From Pseudomonadota bacterium (GTDB taxonomy: Bacteria > Pseudomonadota > Gammaproteobacteria > Steroidobacterales > Steroidobacteraceae), in contig JAJZDW010000009.1 of assembly GCA_021851405.1 (NCBI GenBank), positions 1 to 64,000 of the forward strand: a stretch of 64,000 nt of DNA, given 5' to 3'. The notes beneath the pieces are model-generated. The model was given only the letters and a program-made list of their open reading frames with translations. It had not been told where the DNA came from and made no database searches. A program made the position numbers and the translations under genes. This document shows positions 60,603 to 64,000 of this stretch, one piece after another. How positions within the stretch are numbered: position 1 is the stretch's first letter; every line of letters starts with the position of its first letter.

Positions 60603-61697
60603 ATGAACCGCCCAGCGAAGCTTCGCGTCGCGCTCCTGTTCGGCGGCCAGTCGGCCGAACACGAAATCTCCATTCTGTCGGCCCGCAATGTGCTCGCGGC
60701 CCTCGATCCGCAGCGTTTCGAGGCCGTGTTGGTCGGCATCGACCGGCAGGGTCGGTGGCTGCGCCAGGATGGCGCGCGGCTGCTCGAGAGCGCGCGCGAT
60801 CCGCGTCTGGTGCGCATCGAGGACGGGCCGCCGGTCAGCAAAGAGGTGCTCTTCGCCAGCGCCTCCCCCGGTGCCATCGACGTCATCTTCCCGGTCCTGC
60901 ACGGCACGATGGGCGAAGACGGCACGGTGCAGGGGTTGTTCGAGCTCACCGGCGTTCCTTATGTCGGAGCGGGCGTGCTCGGCTCGGCCATCGGCATGGA
61001 CAAGGACGTCAGCAAGCGGCTGCTGCGCGATGCGGGCATCCCGATTGCCGCCTTCCACACCCTGCGCCGTGACCACTTCGATGCCGACCCGGCCGCCGCG
61101 CTGGCGCAGGCGCAGGACCTCGGTCTGCCCGTGTTCACCAAGCCGGCCAATGCCGGCTCCTCGATCGGCGTGCGCAAAGTCATGGCGCAAGCGGATCTAG
61201 AGGCTGCCGTCCGTCACGCGTTCCAGTTCGATGACAAGGTGCTGATCGAGGCGGCCGTCACGGCTCGGGAGATCGAACTCGCCGTGCTCGGCGGCGAGCC
61301 GCCGGCGGTGTCGGTCGCCGGGGAGATCGTGGTCCGGCACCCGGACGGCTTTTATTCCTACGACGCGAAGTATCTCGATGAGAGCGGCGCGCGCCTGGAA
61401 TTACCGGCGCGCCTCTCGCCCGAGGTGCTGATGCGCGCCCAGGCGATGGCGGTGCGCAGCTTCGAAGTGCTCGAATGCGAGGGCATGGCGCGGGTGGATC
61501 TGTTCCTCGAGCCCGACGGCACGCTGCGGGTGAACGAGATCAACACACTGCCGGGCTTCACCGCCATCTCGATGTACCCGAAGCTCTGGGAACTGTCCGG
61601 GCTCGCGCCGCGCGCGCTGGTGACGCGGCTGATCGATCTGGCGCTCGAGCGCGCCCGGCGCCGCGCGGCGCTGAAGCGCAGCGCCGGGGAGCCCTGA
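60603..61697 (+). CDS. ddl: D-alanine--D-alanine ligase
   Basis: A 364-residue ATP-grasp ligase of the DdlA length class. VALLFGGQSAEHEISILSARNV is the N-terminal signature; VLHGTMGEDGTVQGLFELTGVPYVGAGVLGSAIGMDKDVSKRLL, VFTKPANAGSSIGVRKV and VNEINTLPGFTAISMYPKLWE are the other Ddl blocks. It makes the D-Ala-D-Ala dipeptide for peptidoglycan. A TAAGAT box lies only 6 bp before the ATG (60591-60596) and no Shine-Dalgarno is visible, so the mRNA may be leaderless. It stands apart from the mra/mur cluster where DdlB usually sits. Confidence 0.95.
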   Translation: MNRPAKLRVALLFGGQSAEHEISILSARNVLAALDPQRFEAVLVGIDRQGRWLRQDGARLLESARDPRLVRIEDGPPVSKEVLFASASPGAIDVIFPVLHGTMGEDGTVQGLFELTGVPYVGAGVLGSAIGMDKDVSKRLLRDAGIPIAAFHTLRRDHFDADPAAALAQAQDLGLPVFTKPANAGSSIGVRKVMAQADLEAAVRHAFQFDDKVLIEAAVTAREIELAVLGGEPPAVSVAGEIVVRHPDGFYSYDAKYLDESGARLELPARLSPEVLMRAQAMAVRSFEVLECEGMARVDLFLEPDGTLRVNEINTLPGFTAISMYPKLWELSGLAPRALVTRLIDLALERARRRAALKRSAGEP

Positions 61698-61700
61698 ACG

Positions 61701-62303
61701 ATGAAGCTCTACTTCAACGCCCTCTCCCCCTTCGCCCGCAAGGTGCGCATCAGCGCTCTCGAGCTCGGCCTCGCCGAGCGCATCGAGCTGATCGAGGTGA
61801 CTCTCTCCCCGGTCCAGCCGCACCACGGACTGCGCACGCACAATCCCCTCGGGAAGATCCCGGCGCTGCTCACTGATGCCGATGAGGCGCTGTATGACTC
61901 CCCGGTGATCTGCGAGTACCTGGATACGCTCGCCGGTGCCGATCGCCTGTGTCCGGCGGCCGGCGCCGCACGCTGGCGCGCGCTGCGCCAGCAGGCGCTG
62001 GCCGACGGCCTGATCGATGCGGCGATTCTGATGCGCTACGAACGGGTGATCCGACCCGAGGCGCTGCGTTGGAGCGAGTGGCTCGACGGACAGCAGCTGA
62101 AGATCCGCACCGCACTCGATGCACTCGAAGCCGAGCCACTCGCCGGACCGTTCGACATCGGCGCGATTTCGATCGTGTGCGCGCTCGATTACCTCGAGTT
62201 GCGCTTTCCCGAGGAGCTCTGGCGCGAGGGTCGACCGCAGCTGAGCGCCTGGCACGAGGCGCTCAGCCCTCGCCCGTCGATCGCCTCGACCCGGCCGTCC
62301 TAG
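61701..62303 (+). CDS. Glutathione S-transferase family protein
   Basis: A 200-residue GST. MKLYFNALSPFARKVRISALELGL is the thioredoxin-fold N-terminus with the Ser typical of this bacterial class, NPLGKIPALLTDADEALYDSPVICEYLD includes the cis-Pro and the glutathione-binding DSPVI, and the helical C-terminal domain follows. It starts 3 bp after ddl and may be cotranscribed. Substrate unknown. Its TAG overlaps the end of rdgC on the other strand. Confidence 0.9.
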   Translation: MKLYFNALSPFARKVRISALELGLAERIELIEVTLSPVQPHHGLRTHNPLGKIPALLTDADEALYDSPVICEYLDTLAGADRLCPAAGAARWRALRQQALADGLIDAAILMRYERVIRPEALRWSEWLDGQQLKIRTALDALEAEPLAGPFDIGAISIVCALDYLELRFPEELWREGRPQLSAWHEALSPRPSIASTRPS

Positions 62304-63205
62304 GCCGCCGCGCGCGCCGGCTCCCCGTCGAGCTCCCCGGACAGATCGCCCAGCAGCTTGCCGAGCTCTCCGGCCATCACGGTGAAGTCCAGATCGAACT
62401 GCTCGAGCGGATCGATCTGTCCGCCATCCTCGCGCTCCGGGGCGAGTTCGAGGAATTGCAGTCGTTTGATGCCGAGCTTCTCGGTGAGCACGAAGGCAAT
62501 CCGGCCGTTCCAGGTCAACCCCAACTGGGTCGGGCGTTTACCGGCGCTCAGATGCGTGCGGATGTCCTGCCCGTCGAGCGGATGGTGCCGGTACCGGATG
62601 GTCGACTTCTGCGCATCCGCGGACTGCAATTCCAAATCCTGCTCGAGCGCGAACGGGCCCGGCGCACCGCGCTGCAGCCACGCGGCCATCGAACCGCTCA
62701 CCGAGCGCTCGGTGTCCCACATCTGCACCGCAAGACTCTCGAGCGTATCGCGCAGTGTCTCGATCACTTCCTCGGCCCGTGTGGCACTGGCGCTGTCGAC
62801 CACCAGCCAGCCGGCACCCGCATCGATCCACGCGCGCGTCACGGTTCGGCGCGTCAACGCGCGGGCGCGCAGTTCGTCCGCCACTTGCAGCTTCAACGCA
62901 CGCATCTGCCGGCGGCCGACCGGGAAGCCCTGGGTCTCGGCCTGCTCGGCGGCGCGTCGCTCCGCCTCCTGGCGGATGATGGACGCCGGCAGCAGCTTCT
63001 GGTCGATGCCGAGCGCCAGCAGATGCTGCGTCCCGATGGTGTGCAGCAGCCGGCCGGACGGCGATGGGGCCACCCAGCCGCGGCTGCGCATCTGCAGTGC
63101 GCTGCACGGCTGCAGAGGCGTGCGTCCGAGGGCAGCCTCCAGATCCGCCGCCGACCAGTTCCACTCCGGCGGCAGCCGGTACACGGTAAGATTCTTAAAC
63201 CACAT
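62300..63205 (-). CDS. rdgC: Recombination-associated protein RdgC
   Basis: A 301-residue RdgC (usual length about 300). MWFKNLTVYRLPPEWN is the family start, which fixes the ATG at 63205; the longer open frame upstream is unlike the family. SRGWVAPSPSGRLLHTIG, LPASIIRQEAERRAAE, LKLQVADELRARALTRRTVTRAWID and LGIKRLQFLELAPE follow. RdgC forms a ring around DNA and limits RecA. It is restricted to beta- and gammaproteobacteria, which helps place the organism. Confidence 0.95.
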   Translation of the reverse strand: MWFKNLTVYRLPPEWNWSAADLEAALGRTPLQPCSALQMRSRGWVAPSPSGRLLHTIGTQHLLALGIDQKLLPASIIRQEAERRAAEQAETQGFPVGRRQMRALKLQVADELRARALTRRTVTRAWIDAGAGWLVVDSASATRAEEVIETLRDTLESLAVQMWDTERSVSGSMAAWLQRGAPGPFALEQDLELQSADAQKSTIRYRHHPLDGQDIRTHLSAGKRPTQLGLTWNGRIAFVLTEKLGIKRLQFLELAPEREDGGQIDPLEQFDLDFTVMAGELGKLLGDLSGELDGEPARAAA

Positions 63206-63358
63206 AATCGCAATGCCGGCGCAAAAGGCCGCGAGTATAGCGGCCCTCGTCCGATCCCGCCCCCCGGCGCTCATACCCGGCCCGTACGCCCCGCGCCCCT
63301 CCCGTAGCCGATGCGCACCAGCGCATCGGGCGCGCGGAATCCGCCGCGCACTCCCCGC

Positions 63359-64000
63359 ATGACAGCGCGCGCCTGGCTCGTATTTCTGGGCCTCGGCATC
63401 GTGTGGGGATTGCCGTATCTATTGATCAAACTCGCCGTACGCGAGCTCTCCCCGTGCGATATCGCGTGGGGCCGGATCACACTCGCAGCGCTGCTGCTCG
63501 CACCGCTGGCATGGCGGCGCGGCACGCTCACGGTGCTGCGCACGCACACCGCGGCGATCTGCGCATTCGCACTCCTGGAGTTCGTGCTGCCGTACTGGCT
63601 CATCGCGGCAAGCGAGCGCTGGATCCCCTCCTCCGTCGCCGGCATCCTGATCTCCGGCGTACCGCTCGCCACCGTGCCGGCCGCGCGATGGTTCGGCTTG
63701 CACGAGCCGCTCGGAACACGGCGCTTGAGCGGACTGCTCGGGGGTCTGCTCGGAGTCGCGGTGCTGCTCGGCTTCGGCAGCGTCACCGGCACGCGCGGCT
63801 GGATCGGTGTCGCCAGCATGGTGTTCGCCACGCTCTGCTACGCCACCGGCCCGATGATCGTGCAACGCCACCTGCAGGACGTCGACTCCCTCGGCGCGCT
63901 CGCCGCGAGTCTCGTGGTGGCGAGCGCCGCGCTCACGGTTCCGGCAGCACTGAGCCTCCCCGAGCGGATGCCGAGCGCCCTCGCGCTCGGTTCACTCGCC
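63359..64000 (+). CDS. EamA/DMT-family transporter, truncated at the window edge
   Basis: The ATG at 63359 opens a frame that runs off the right edge after 214 codons. The sequence is strongly hydrophobic with about six TM segments: WLVFLGLGIVWGLPYLLIKLAV, DIAWGRITLAALLLAPLAW, FALLEFVLPYWLIAASERWIPSSVAGILISGVPL and a second repeat beginning GWIGVASMVFATLCYATGP. These are typical of the EamA (DMT) family of metabolite exporters such as RhaT/YdcZ-type proteins. Substrate unknown. The C-terminal third is outside the window. Confidence 0.88.
   Translation, partial: MTARAWLVFLGLGIVWGLPYLLIKLAVRELSPCDIAWGRITLAALLLAPLAWRRGTLTVLRTHTAAICAFALLEFVLPYWLIAASERWIPSSVAGILISGVPLATVPAARWFGLHEPLGTRRLSGLLGGLLGVAVLLGFGSVTGTRGWIGVASMVFATLCYATGPMIVQRHLQDVDSLGALAASLVVASAALTVPAALSLPERMPSALALGSLA

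Noticed and set aside
1-64000. CRISPR arrays, tRNA or rRNA genes
   Set aside because: No spaced direct repeats, cloverleaf-like segments or rRNA-like stretches were seen on reading.

Overview
The window is high-GC chromosomal DNA from a Gram-negative proteobacterium. RdgC, a DdlA-type ligase, two TonB-dependent outer-membrane receptors and Tat- and Sec-secreted glycosidases point to a gammaproteobacterium. The combination of a LacI-type regulator, TonB receptors, tryptophan-halogenase-like proteins, a SapC-like protein and a cupin-like protein is best known from xanthomonads, Caulobacter and related oligotrophs. I infer a Xanthomonadales/Nevskiales-like soil or plant-associated organism. No species can be named from the sequence alone.

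About 55 kb (2.5-57.8 kb) is one hemicellulose-utilisation island. From left to right: a sugar porter and a LacI-family regulator (2.5-5.2 kb); a KirBac-type channel that looks unrelated; a six-gene leftward xyloglucan operon, GH35-GH31-GH27-GH29-aldose epimerase-GH74 (17.3 to 6.4 kb); a leftward operon of TonB receptor, two halogenase-like flavoproteins and an unknown secreted protein (24.4 to 17.4 kb); a LysR regulator; fructuronate reductase divergent from GH67 alpha-glucuronidase plus UxaC; a leftward operon of ExuT-like transporter, ManD mannonate dehydratase and an unrecognised secreted 648-aa protein (35.5 to 30.9 kb); GH3 beta-xylosidase; XylB; a three-esterase operon of SGNH, CE15 and CE7 (40.1-44.4 kb); KdgK; a leftward operon of TonB receptor, halogenase-like protein, SapC-like protein and cupin-like protein (52.4 to 45.9 kb); a second GH35; and XylA followed by a fourth halogenase-like protein.

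Together these genes can import xylan and xyloglucan oligosaccharides, strip their acetyl, glucuronoyl-ester, glucuronic acid, galactosyl, fucosyl and xylosyl decorations, and feed xylose to XylA-XylB. Glucuronate goes through UxaC-UxuB-ManD-KdgK to 2-keto-3-deoxy-6-phosphogluconate. No endo-xylanase and no KDPG aldolase are present in the window.

The strongest structural signal is a 14-bp palindrome, close to TGGTAnCGnTACCA, found upstream of almost every one of these transcription units (twelve sites). In most of them its right arm forms the -10 box TACCAT, 16-18 bp from a TTG-containing -35. This makes the loci one regulon, most simply under the LacI-family regulator at 4.1-5.2 kb, which resembles XylR systems of Xanthomonas and Caulobacter.

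The flanks are ordinary: a DUF1203 protein and a multicopper oxidase on the left; arginase, ornithine cyclodeaminase and an AsnC/Lrp regulator, then ddl, a glutathione S-transferase, rdgC and a truncated EamA transporter on the right. I saw no rRNA, tRNA, CRISPR array or intact insertion sequence.
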